Assembly (NCBI GenBank): GCA_019056785.1
Contig: DXJV01000015.1
Location: 1-41,756 of the forward strand
Direction: 5' to 3'
Length of the DNA: 41,756 nt
From: Candidatus Heimdallarchaeota archaeon
GTDB taxonomy: Archaea; Asgardarchaeota; Heimdallarchaeia; JABLTI01
The notes under the pieces are model-generated. The model did no database searches and had not been told where the DNA came from. It worked only from the letters and a program-made list of their open reading frames with translations. Positions 8,766 through 20,000 of the stretch are shown here, piece by piece. Both the position numbers and the translations under genes were made by a program. The first letter of the stretch is position 1. Every line of letters begins with the position of its first letter.

Positions 8766-8994
8766 TGATCTTTGGCTGAACAATCGCATAAAGCCTGATC
8801 CTTGCATCTTTTGAATCTAGCATTCTAATAACTAAGCCTTTTTCCAATAGAAGTTCAAGAGCATATCCGAGTGTTCTATCAGGAAGATTTGTCTCTAATA
8901 AAAGGCGGTAACGTGGCATGGGTCCTTGTTGCTGTAAGACATAAAAAACATAGTTTGCACTAGGAGGCATTGTTCTTAGAATGCTAGCAAACAT
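8758..8994 (-). CDS. Small winged-helix DNA-binding protein
   Basis: A 78-residue protein made almost entirely of one winged helix-turn-helix. A helix leads to a recognition segment around LPDRTLGYALELLLEKGLV (residues 38-56), then a beta wing ending in IRLYAIV. This resembles MarR/ArsR-type regulators stripped to the DNA-binding core. The ATG is preceded by GAGGAAT. It overlaps the end of the ThiI-like gene by 8 bases in convergent orientation. Targets are unknown. Confidence 0.7.
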   Translation of the reverse strand: MFASILRTMPPSANYVFYVLQQQGPMPRYRLLLETNLPDRTLGYALELLLEKGLVIRMLDSKDARIRLYAIVQPKITT

Positions 8995-9088
8995 GATTCC
9001 TCATTTTCAGTTTTACTCCTAGTTAAGTATGATAAATTTTCGCCCGCTAATTTAAAAAAGTTCTCGTCAGAAAAGAAAATGAAGATTA

Positions 9089-10939
9089 TTATTGATCCGA
9101 AAGCAATTTCTGGAAGAGATTATCAAATGTTGAAAATTCTTTGCTGAAAAGTGATGGATGGTATTTTTCTTTAATCTCGGTAGTTTGTTTTTCACTTATA
9201 ATACAAATCGGTTTCTTGGAAAAGTTCTCGAAATTAATGATTGTCTCCGGTAAAATCGTGAACGACTCCCCCAGCAACACCGGTGAGATCTTTTTTAGCT
9301 CCAATGTTTCTACGTAGTCCTTAATTTCGGGATGAAGGTCAAAATTAGATTTTTTAAGGAAAAAGCAAACAACAGCAGAGCGTTCCGCCAACAATTTACT
9401 GTTTTCCAAAAAGATATGACTCAGCATATCAGACATTTCTTGTGTAAAGAGATAGTTAACATTACCAAATGAGATGAAAGAATATTTCACCTCTTCTTGC
9501 GTTAAAGCAACATGTAATTCTGCCAACCGAGTCATACAAAACAATTTTGCAATATTTTGTCCTACGATTTTTAGGTAATCAAAGGATGAAGAAATCTCTT
9601 GTATTGCCGCGGCAATTTTCCCTTGCTTCCGGTTTAACTCTGCTTTTGTATTATAGTAAATGACATTCAATTTTGCCGGGACAGGCGCGACCAATCGTTT
9701 TGTTGCTTTGTTTAATAATTGTTCAGAACGCTTCAAATTCCCAAGAAGAGCGTGTATCCATGCACTTAGCAAAATAATCTCAGTAATTTTCAATTCATTG
9801 TTGCTAATTTTATAATATCTTATCGCATCTTCACTAAACTTCAGCGCCTTAAATAATGCGGAACGATAATCTTCATCTTTAAAAATATAGGAAGGAAATG
9901 CCATCATTAAATAAAGCTCTGCTTTTGCCAGTGCTAAGCGACCACGCAAATTATCAGTCGGCTCTGCTGTTTGAAATTCTTCAGCAATAATGTGTTCAAT
10001 GTTCTCGAAAACACCCAATGCCTTGTAAAACCAGCCTTGTTGAGAATAAATGAAACCAAGATCAAACAACCCATCAACATGAAACTTTCGCATCAAGATT
10101 GTCTGACGTTTACAGAACCGGAGGTATTTAATTCCGCGATTAAGATATTCTTTAGCAAGCGAGAGTTTGCTCAAGGCCACTAAATAACGACCTGAAATCA
10201 AGAGAGTGATACTCATTAAATTCATAATATCTGTACGAGATTTCTCACTTGCAAGTTTAATGCATTCTTTTAAAAAGCGCTTGAGGTCAGCAATACTTAT
10301 TTCTGGAATGGTCTCAAGCTCTATCATGCTGGCGATTTCCATCAATTCGGTATCGATCTTGTATTTGCTATTATAACCGTGTTTTTTCTCATTCTTCTTT
10401 AAAACGTCAATTATTCGCAAAGAAATTACCGGGTCAATATTAAGCCAAAACCAGCCGAATCGAAGAAGGACCATAAATAATGACTTGTTTCCACTTGCTT
10501 TCTCTTTAGTCGAGTTTAAACGATTTATCGCATCATTTGTTATGATTTCCAAGATAACAGGCTCTATTATGGAAATTGGTTTAAGGTTTGCTTTTTGACA
10601 AACAGTAACAATCTTCTCTTCTATAGCAGGTTCAAATGGCTCAGTGCCTACGATAATAAATCTTTGAGCAGAAACCTTCTCATTTATTGTGTTTAAAAAT
10701 TCCTCGCGAAAAAGAACTCGATTCTTGTCGTTCATCTCAAGAGCAGAAGCAAAAGAGGCAATCCATCCTTTTTCTTCAGCAATGCGTACATGATAGAGAA
10801 TATTTTGGCGGCTCATTTCTGTAGGGAGGATTTTTTCAGCAATATAACGAATCTGCTGGGTATTGGCAACTCCCAAATATTTAACACACGTTGCAATAAA
10901 TCTCGACCAAAAATATTTGGAACGTGTAGCAAATGCCAT
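9089..10939 (-). CDS. Winged-helix/helical-repeat protein, possible regulator of the megasynthase locus
   Basis: A 616-residue soluble protein. The first 70-80 residues look like a winged helix (MSRQNILYHVRIAEEKGWI is a recognition-helix-like segment near residues 41-59). A small alpha/beta segment follows, then a long all-helical region (about residues 190-480) with TPR-like repeats such as ALSKLSLAKEYLNRGIKYL and ALAKAELYLMMAF. No catalytic motif is seen. It lies 136 bases downstream of the megasynthase on the same strand with no obvious hairpin terminator between them, so read-through is possible. A TATA-like TATTTAAGAG at about 11036-11045 could also give it its own promoter. A role in regulating the locus is a guess from position. 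Confidence 0.6.
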   Translation of the reverse strand: MAFATRSKYFWSRFIATCVKYLGVANTQQIRYIAEKILPTEMSRQNILYHVRIAEEKGWIASFASALEMNDKNRVLFREEFLNTINEKVSAQRFIIVGTEPFEPAIEEKIVTVCQKANLKPISIIEPVILEIITNDAINRLNSTKEKASGNKSLFMVLLRFGWFWLNIDPVISLRIIDVLKKNEKKHGYNSKYKIDTELMEIASMIELETIPEISIADLKRFLKECIKLASEKSRTDIMNLMSITLLISGRYLVALSKLSLAKEYLNRGIKYLRFCKRQTILMRKFHVDGLFDLGFIYSQQGWFYKALGVFENIEHIIAEEFQTAEPTDNLRGRLALAKAELYLMMAFPSYIFKDEDYRSALFKALKFSEDAIRYYKISNNELKITEIILLSAWIHALLGNLKRSEQLLNKATKRLVAPVPAKLNVIYYNTKAELNRKQGKIAAAIQEISSSFDYLKIVGQNIAKLFCMTRLAELHVALTQEEVKYSFISFGNVNYLFTQEMSDMLSHIFLENSKLLAERSAVVCFFLKKSNFDLHPEIKDYVETLELKKISPVLLGESFTILPETIINFENFSKKPICIISEKQTTEIKEKYHPSLFSKEFSTFDNLFQKLLSDQ

Positions 10940-11035
10940 TCTTGACTACCTCACAGTTTCTCTTATTGCTTTTGAACTGACCACAAAAGAAACTTTCGAT
11001 TGCTTCTTTTAGGTCACTTTTGGAGAAGAGTGGCT

Positions 11036-11045
11036 CTTAAATACT
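11036..11045 (-). promoter_or_regulatory. TATA-like box upstream of the winged-helix/helical-repeat gene
   Basis: On the minus strand this reads as GTATTTAAGAG-like sequence inside the 136-base gap after the megasynthase stop. It would start transcription about 75 bases before the gene at 10939. The assignment is tentative. Confidence 0.3.
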
Positions 11046-11075
11046 TTTTTTATGATGTTACTTTTTGCGTTAGAA

Positions 11076-14000
11076 CTATTTTACACGCTCCATTTGACAA
11101 ACAGAGGCAACAAAGTCTTTGTTAGCAGTGGACCGAACGTTTAGAGTTAAACGGCTGTTTTTCTCGGGATGTTTTTCGCTGTTACGTACTTGTTCAGGAA
11201 GTTTCTCAATAGGGATTTGTAAGCTAATTTGCTTTTCTGTTAAATGTGTAATTGCCAAGTCGTGAAGATCAATATTTAATCCCACACCCAGCACTTTTGA
11301 AGCGGCTTCTTTTGCGCTCCAAATCTTCGCAAGCAGCGTATCGGAGATCTCAGCTTTTAATTTCTGAAGGAGAGCAAGTTCTTGTTTACTTAGCAATTCT
11401 TCGATCAAAATATTCGAACGTTTTTCTATTGCTTCAAGATCGATGCCGGTCATTTTCTCTGGGTGGACAATTCCGGCGGCAAAACCATTGCTATGAGTAA
11501 TAGATATTGAGATTGGTATTGCCTTTTTCCCTTGCTTAACATAAGGTTTGCCAAGAGAATCCTTTTCAATAAATAATTGATTAGGAATAAGTTTAGGATT
11601 TAATTGTTGCAATGCTTTCTTAATAGCAATAACTCCTGCGACCCACTCAAGCCTTCTCTTTTCAACGGAATAATTATGGAAGCGTGTCATTTCTACCTCA
11701 TGTAGAAAGTTTTGAAGGAATGACTCATCTTTTTCGATTTCTTTTTTTATGGTCTCAACAGAAACAACCTCAATTAATGCCTTTTTTGGCAAAGGAAAAA
11801 GCTGTTTCACTCGAGTGAGATGGACTTCATTCAGGGGGGCTATATTCGCGCCGAAATTAACTTGAGCGGTCTCATAATTTGCTGCTTGAAGAAGTAATTC
11901 CCCGCTCTTGCTTAGCACTTCAAATTGATAAACACTTCCGAAATTATTGTCAGCGTTTTTTCGTCCAACAACATAGGCTGGCTCTTCCGTCGCATCATAG
12001 AATTCCAGCAGCTTTATCTTATAGGGAAGGCCCATTTGCCGGCTGAGAACGAGGTCGTAGAACCCCATCGCTTGGAAACCTGCTTCAATGCTAAGTGGGT
12101 TTGCCAAAAGTTTTGTGAGCCCCCAGCTAAATTGCTTTTTCTCTGGGAGAGGGGCAATTTTACCGATAATTGCGTCACTCTTTTCAGCAACAGCTTCAAG
12201 GACTTGGAAGCGCTCTCCATGGGGGAGAATCTTATAAAGAAGGGATTTTTTCGCAAGATAAGGCAAAGTGGTTTTTGGCTTTGTTCGGCTACCTTTTTGA
12301 CGTTTGCCCAAAACTGCTTTTGCACTAAAGCGCTTTACTGGCAAACTAACCTTTTTTCCGTCTTTTATTTTGACAGTTTCAATTACAATTGCTGGCTCTG
12401 GCAAGGTTGTGAAGATTCGTGAAAAAATCGTTTGCTTTTCATTGTCTTTGAATTTAATTGCAGAACTAAATTCGACATTTTTTAACGCAGTAAGTTTCTT
12501 TTTGGGAAATGCAATGTCTGTTAATTCTGCAAATAACTCGATACCCATCACTCCCGGCAGATAAGGTATATTGTCAAACCGATGGTGGTCCAAATACAGA
12601 TCCGTTTCTAAACTGAACTCTCTTCTCGCACTAATTGAGCCATCGAAATTCCGTTTAATGCTACCAAGAAGAGGATAAATTTTTGGATTGACTTTAATAA
12701 ACGGCCCGGGTGATTCCAGCAATTCCCCAAGAACCCCAGAATAGATTACCTCGGGGTCTTGGCCGTATTCTAATTCATCAATAAATGCTTGAACGCCTTC
12801 CTCAACCTTTATTGGTGTGAGACCTTTTTGAAGGAGGATCTGCATAACTGACCCACGTGTCGCCATGCCGATTTCCGCCCAAGCTGACCAGCAAATTGCT
12901 GTTGCGCGCAATCCTTTCTTTCGCAATTGCCAGCAACTCTTTGAAAGATAATCATTGGCTGCAGCATAGTCCACTTGGCCAGCATTGCCATATCGCGCTG
13001 CTACAGATGAGAAACAAATGATAAATTTCAAACTTCGAAGATCAAGCGTTTCAATAAGGGTATCAAAACCCTTAACCTTGACATTATAAACATACTCGAA
13101 ATCTTCAAGACGCTTATCTTTGACTAACCGTGAGATTTCAATTCCGGCTGCGTGAACAACACCAGTGATTTTTTGGTGGAAGTCATTTTCAACCTTTTGA
13201 AGGACAGCAGCAAAAGCTTCAGATTGGCTCACATCAACTGAATAATATCTGACTTGCGAGCCTAAAGCAGTAAGTTCTTTCAGTGCCTTAAAGACCGCAA
13301 TTGCTTTCAAGGTTTTTGACCATTCACGTTGAATTTGGACAGGAGTGACTTTAATACCTTGTTCTTTCAAATGTGCGATATAACGATTCTTTTTCTCTTC
13401 TAACTCCTCTGCTGATAGTTGTGCAAGTTCTTCAATATTAGCTGGCAATTTGGTGCGACCAACAAGAGCGAGTTTCACAGCATATTTTTCAGCGAGTTTT
13501 TTAGTTATTTCAAAAGTTATTCCTTGAGCACCACCGGTGATTATAAGGAGGTCCTCTGAAGTCAATTGAAGTACTGGAGTCGCAGTTTTCTTGAGTGGCA
13601 TCTCAGGGGTGAGAAGAATTTGCCGTTCACCAGTTTCGGTATAAGCAACCTCTACTGCACCATCGCCGGTCATAAGTTCCTTCAAGACGTTTTTTGGTTC
13701 AGAAGTGGCTAAAACTCTAACAGCAAGGTCCTCTCGTTCTCTGGCGAAGGCTTTAGCAAAGCCTGATAGAGAGCCAAAAGTAGGTGAAGCTTTCGCCTTC
13801 CAGCCAAAGAATGTTGATGTTGGTTGAATGACAAGGAAGTAACCTCCTTCCTTAATAGTAATTTGTTTCGTTAGTTGAAAGAGAGCAGATGCAGTGTAAA
13901 GATGTCTTGTCTTTTTCGTTGACTTTGGTTCGATGAAAATCACGCCATCAACTTCTTCTGAGGACAGTTGCTCTGGCGAATGAAGAACTGTTTTAGCATC

Positions 14001-17000
14001 AACAGTTTGAAGAACAATTGATCTTTTTTCTGTCAGTAAACTTTCTAATTGACTTGCAAAGGGTGTTTGATCGCCTACAATAATGAATTTCTTTTTAGCA
14101 AGTTTAGTTTTAACGACTTTTGGGCATGGAACAGGTTGGAATTGTAATATTCTTCGGGTAATTGGCTGATGCGTTATTTGGCTTGTGACCGTCGGTTCAC
14201 TTTCTAGGGGGCCACCCTTACTTTCTTGTTGAGATGCTAAACGAGAAAGTATATAATCAGTTATTTTATTTACTGTGGAATAGTCCTGGATACGAATTCC
14301 TTCTTCCCGAGGAAGCGACCATTTGCTGCGAATAAGACCAAATATTTCAGCTTGTTTGACAGTATCTATACCCAAGTCTTCTTCAAGCTCCATATCAGGT
14401 TCTATCATATCAAGTGGATAGCCGGTCTTTTCAGAAATAAGCTGAAGAACTTCCTTTAGTATTGTCTCACGTGGAATTGTTTCCGAAGCACTTGCAGCGC
14501 TAGCGGTGATTTCTCCCCTTTTCTCCGCTACAGCACCTGCACCTAATCTGGAGCTTAGATATTCAGCGATTTTATTGACAGAATAATAATCTTGGATTCT
14601 TACGCCTTCTTCTCGTGGAAGGTTAAACTGGTTTCGAAGAAGGCCAAAGAGTTCTGCTTGTTTCACAGTATCTATGCCCAAATCTTCCTCGAGATGCATG
14701 TTTGGTTCAATCATCTCAACAGGATAGCCCGTCTTTTCTGAAATTAATTGAATAATGCTTTGTACGAGTTCTTTATTGGTCGTCGCAGTAACTGCTTGTT
14801 GTTTGGGGGGAGCATTAACAGGCAGGGTTGTTTGAGAAACCACGGAGGGATCCTCCCTAAGCAAGAGTGTCTTATTAACAACCTCGAGAGTAGCAAGCGA
14901 GCCACCTAACGACTTGAGCCAATTTTCATATTTCACACCTTCAAAGCGATTTGAAGAAGTATTTAACCGATAGAGCGCCATAGTTAACTGAGAGCCAAAC
15001 CCTGCAGCAAAACGCAAAGCATATTTTACAGGATAATGCCCTCCTTTTGAAAGATTTAAAGGTCCAAGCTCGGGGTCTTCCTCTTTCCAATTGGCAACCG
15101 GCGGAACAATTCCTTTCTGAAGAATTTTAACAGCAACCACATCCTCTATTCCAGCACCCATCGCATGCCCGGTAAAGCCTTTCGTGTTAGCAATAACAAT
15201 TTTTTCAATCATGTCTTTGAAGGTCTTCCTAAGAGCAGCAACTTCAGCAGAAGCACTCCCCCCTCGAGCGGGGGTGTATGTTTCATGGCTAACAAAAACC
15301 AGTTCTTTAGCGATCTCATCTCTTGAGATGTCATATCGATGCTCAATTATTGAAAGGAACTGATCCATTTGTGAGGAAATATGCTCTCTATCAAGACGCG
15401 TACCATGGAATGCAGAATTAACAATATGTGTTCCCAGAAGATCAACAATTGGTTTAACACCTCGAGTTCTCATTGCTGATTCCGATTCCAGCACCAATCC
15501 GACAGCCCCCATCCCAATGATCATGCCATGTCGCCGTTTATCGAAGGGGAGAGCAGCCTCTTTTACATTTTCTTTAGTTGTTGCTGCACCAATTGCAAGG
15601 AACCCTGAACCAATCCATTCAAATATTTGCTCATTTGTCACATCATCTGCAGCTATGACAATAACGCGTTTACACCTACCAGTTCGAATCCAATCCTCAC
15701 CAATAGCTATTGCTTGAGTCGTTGAAGAACAAGCAGCGTTTACTTGGGTGTTTGGCCCTCGGGCGCGGATGAATTGAGCAAACTGAGAGTGCCCCATTGA
15801 GAGGATTTCAAACAAAAACTTACGACTGAATTGAAATCTCGAATCTTTGTCATCTTGCAATTTCTCAATATTTTGGTGATAGAAGCTAGTAATCTGTTCC
15901 TTGGTTTGTGGATCCTTGATCTTGCTGATAAGCTCCTCGAAAAATGCCTTGAATTCATCAAGTTTTTGCTGAGCAAATTTGTCGGAAAGATAAGCAGAAA
16001 TAGTCGAAATCAAGTTGTTATAAGCCGGAAAAGCAGATGCAAACACAATACCAGTTTCATCTCTTAATGGTTCTGGGAGTGCCCATCCTTTGGCTATATC
16101 TTTCCCAACGGAAGTCTTAACTTTTAAGGGCATTAAGGGGATTCCTGCATCTCGCAAAGCCTCGATTCCTGCTGCAAAGGCCAATTGGAATGTGATATCC
16201 AAGACTTCTGTAAACTCTGCTTTTACGCCATATTCTTTTCTGAGATCAAATTCTCCTTTTTGTGCTGCAAGCTTGATGACTTCGTTGACATCCTTAATTG
16301 CTTGAAACTGGGCACCTTTAATGGCATCTTTGACAAGCCGGACAATGTTTTTATCCAGCATCTTTTCACGCAGCTTGTCAGGAATGGGATCAATGAAATT
16401 CTCGCCGGCTAAAATCGCATCAAAATTATCTTCAGCAAAGACTTTACGCTTTCTCCCCGGAAGCCCAATTGAAACGCCGGTAATACCAATGGCCTCTGTT
16501 GAGATGTTCAATTTTTCAGTCCGTCTTTTTTCCTCTAAAGCAGAAGCAATGGTGGTCTTATAAGTTTCATAGCCGGCTTTTAGAAACGCATTGATAGCCG
16601 GTGCTTGCAAAGTTAAATAGTCTTTAAATTGCTCATCTGTTGTAATTTTTGCCAGTTCTGGATCGGTTAAGAGGACATCAAACGGTGTTAGTTGGGAAAC
16701 AATTTTTTCTGCGGCTCGAATGGTTTTTGGTTTGGTAATGTAAAATTTCTCGAGAGGATACTTAAATTCTTGAGTATAAAAGTCACTCTCGAGTGAGGGG
16801 TAACGTATATTATAACCATAAACACTTAAGGCCGTTAAAAGTTCTGAGAAGTGCTTAGCTTCTCCTTTCTTTGGATGAATACTCGGCAGAGCAATGACAT
16901 TTTCTTTTTCTTCACAGATAGCACGAGCAAAGGTAGTGAGTACCCATTTTGGACCGACTTCAATGAAGGTCCGAACACCATTATCATACATCCAGTTAAT

Positions 17001-20000
17001 TTGCTTAATCCATTCAACCGGAGAACAAATCTGATGGCACAAAAGATCAATGATTTCCTTCCGTGTTTTAGGATACAATTCTCCAGTGACATTACTCGTA
17101 AGAGGGATTTTTGGCTTATTAAACGTCAATTTTTGCAACGCTTGACGGAAATCAGTGATTGCGGGTTCGACAATCTTTGAATGAAACGCTCCTGAAACCG
17201 AGAGGGGAATGGCCGTTATACCTTTTGCAGAGAATAATTCAATAGCTTTTTTCACGCCGGTAGTTGAACCGGAGATAACTGTCTGATTTGGAGCATTCTT
17301 ATTCGCAGCAATAACATAACTATCAATTTCTTTGAGAACTTTTTCCACTTCTTTAAAGCCTGCACCGATAGAAGCCATCATGCCTTTGTCTTTAGTGTCA
17401 AATTTTGCCATGGCTTTTCCTCGAGGAACAACAGCTAAAAAGCCATCACGCAAACTCAGAATTCCAGCCGCAACAAGGGCAGCATATTCGCCTAAACTAT
17501 GCCCAGCAACAAAGTCAGGTTTAATGCCGTAAGATTCCAAGAGCCGGAAAATTGCAATATCAAGCGTGAAAATTGCTGGTTGTGTAATTTCGGTTTGACG
17601 CAACAACTCTTTGCTTTCGGCTGTACTCTTCCCAATGCTAAAGATAATTTCAGAGATAGGAAAGCCAAGCAATTCTTTTGTGATTTCATCTGCTTCTCTA
17701 AAGGTCTCACGGACAACTTCAAATTTCTCCCAAAGCTCTTTACCCATACCAACATACTGACTGCCTTGACCCGGAAAGATAAAAGCAATCTTCCCGAGAG
17801 AATGATCGGTACTAAAGAACAACCCTTTGTTTCGCAAGAGTCTTCGTTTTTGTTTATTCTGCAATCCTTCTCGGGCTAAAGCGATTTTATTTGCAAGTTC
17901 GTTAAAACTTGTACATGAGATGCCTACTCGAACTTGTTTGGCTAGAGCAGAATGAGTCTTCATAGAAAAGTCTCGAACACGGGGGCCAACACCATCTTTC
18001 CCGAATGTGCTTTTTGGTATGTTTGCTCGAAATGCTGCAAGCGCCTTTTCCAATTGCTCCACAGAATCTGCACCTATAAAGAGCGGCTCCGTTTCGAGGG
18101 ATTCATGCTTTTCAAAATAAGCAGACCAGCCCTTAGTGTCTAAAACCCGCTCAATTTCAGTTGCCCCTAAGCGGTGAGCGAGTTTTGCACCTGCTAAAGC
18201 CTTTTTAAACTCAACGGCATCTAAGAGAGTTGGAAGATGTCCTTTAGTTCTTCCGGGAATAAATTCCTCTAATACAACATGATAATTTGTCCCACCGAAG
18301 CCAAATGACGAAACGCCTGCCAGCCGGGTACCAGACGGTGGCGTGGGCCAGGGTTGCTGTTCGACTGGAACAAAAAAGGGCGATTTTTCCCAATTAATTT
18401 TAGGATTGGGAATATCAAAATTAATCGAAGGTGGGATGACTTTATGATGAAGGGCTAAGGCAGTTTTAATTAGGGCAGCAATGCCGGCAGCACTTTTTAG
18501 GTGCCCAATTTGGCTTTTGACAGAACCAATAGCAATGGTTGCTGGCTTGCTCTTTTCAGCCAGCTCTTGCAACACCTGTAATTCAACAACATCACCAACT
18601 TTTGTGCTAGTTCCATGAGCTTCAATTAGCTGAATATCTTTCAAAGCAACATCTGCTCGAATTAAAGCCCGCTCAATTGCTAACCGCTGGCCAAGAGGAT
18701 TAGGAGCAGTAATACCTTTCCCTTTACCATCGGAAGAAGCACCCAAACCACGTATAACAGCATAAATGGTGTTGCCATCCTTAATAGCATCAGATAATCG
18801 TTTCAACACAACGAATCCTGCACCTTCACCCATCACAAAACCATCTGCTCGAGCGTCAAAAGGATATGAACCCTTTGCAGAAAGTGCACCAATCTTTGAG
18901 AATTTAACAAAGGTTGTTGGATCAAGTGAGCAGTCCGCGCCACCACAAAGAACAGCATCACATTCTTTGTCAAGAAGAACCTTTACAGCAACATTTAAAG
19001 CCGCGAGACTCGAGGCGCAAGCAGCATCAGTCGTCATGCTTTTACCGCGAAGATTGAAAATGTTGGCGATCCTTCCAGCAATGATATTAGAAAGCTCGCC
19101 CGGCATAGAATCTTCATTAATGACCGGCAATTCTTTTTCATATTTTTCGAGGAGGCTCTTCTCCAATGCTTGCCAATTTTTAGAGTCAATATGTGAGAAA
19201 TAAGGGGAGGAAGTTATAGATGACAACACTTCTGGAAGAAATACTTTTCGGGTATAATTTACTCTAATTTCATCCCCCATGGCATTTCCCACGATAACCG
19301 CTGTTTTGGAGTTGTCGACACCCTTCTTTAACAGACCGGCATCTGTCAATGCTTCCTTTGCCGCAAGCAAAGCAAGCTTTTGCGCACGGCCCATATTTTG
19401 AGCAACTTTTGGAGGGATCTTAAATTCCAAAGAATTGAATTTGAAATCGCTTATTGTTGCAGCAATCTTAGTGTAGGATTTATTAGGAGCATCTTTGTCA
19501 GGGTCAAAGAAAATATCTATTTTCCCTGCCCAACGTTCTGCGGGGATTTCTCTTATGGAATAAACTTTCTTGAGAATATTGTTCCAATACTCTTTGATAT
19601 TATGAGCATCCGGAAAGACACAACCCAAACCGACGATGGCAATACCTTCCAAATCGTCAAAGAGGAAAGTGCTTTCTTCAACTTGCTCTTCTGTGGTTTC
19701 TACCAGCCCTTGCACTGGTAGTGTCGCTTCACGGGGGGTGATTTTCTTAGCCAATAAACTGCTTAAATGTGGAAGTAAGGTTTGCGTCTTTTGAATGATT
19801 GTTTCTTTTGCGTTACTTGTTAATTCTTGATGTAACTGACTGACGGTTCGCACACAACGCAAACTTGCAACAATTTGTCCGATTAAATAATTCCCCTTTT
19901 GATATTGGCCCTCTTCATTAATGGGCATAAACCTGTTGGGCTTATCATCTTCTCCCTCGGGATTCCAAATCTCACCTCGCGCAGCAATCCTTGTTGCTCC

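Noticed and set aside
11925..12422. A 165-codon frame antisense to the megasynthase (and a 126-codon one at 17499-17879)
   Set aside because: Both are shadows of a gene whose domains are certain. Their translations show no motif or start signal.
15682..15691. A GTTCGAATC string resembling a tRNA T-loop
   Set aside because: It lies inside the second ketosynthase coding region, and no acceptor or anticodon stems flank it.
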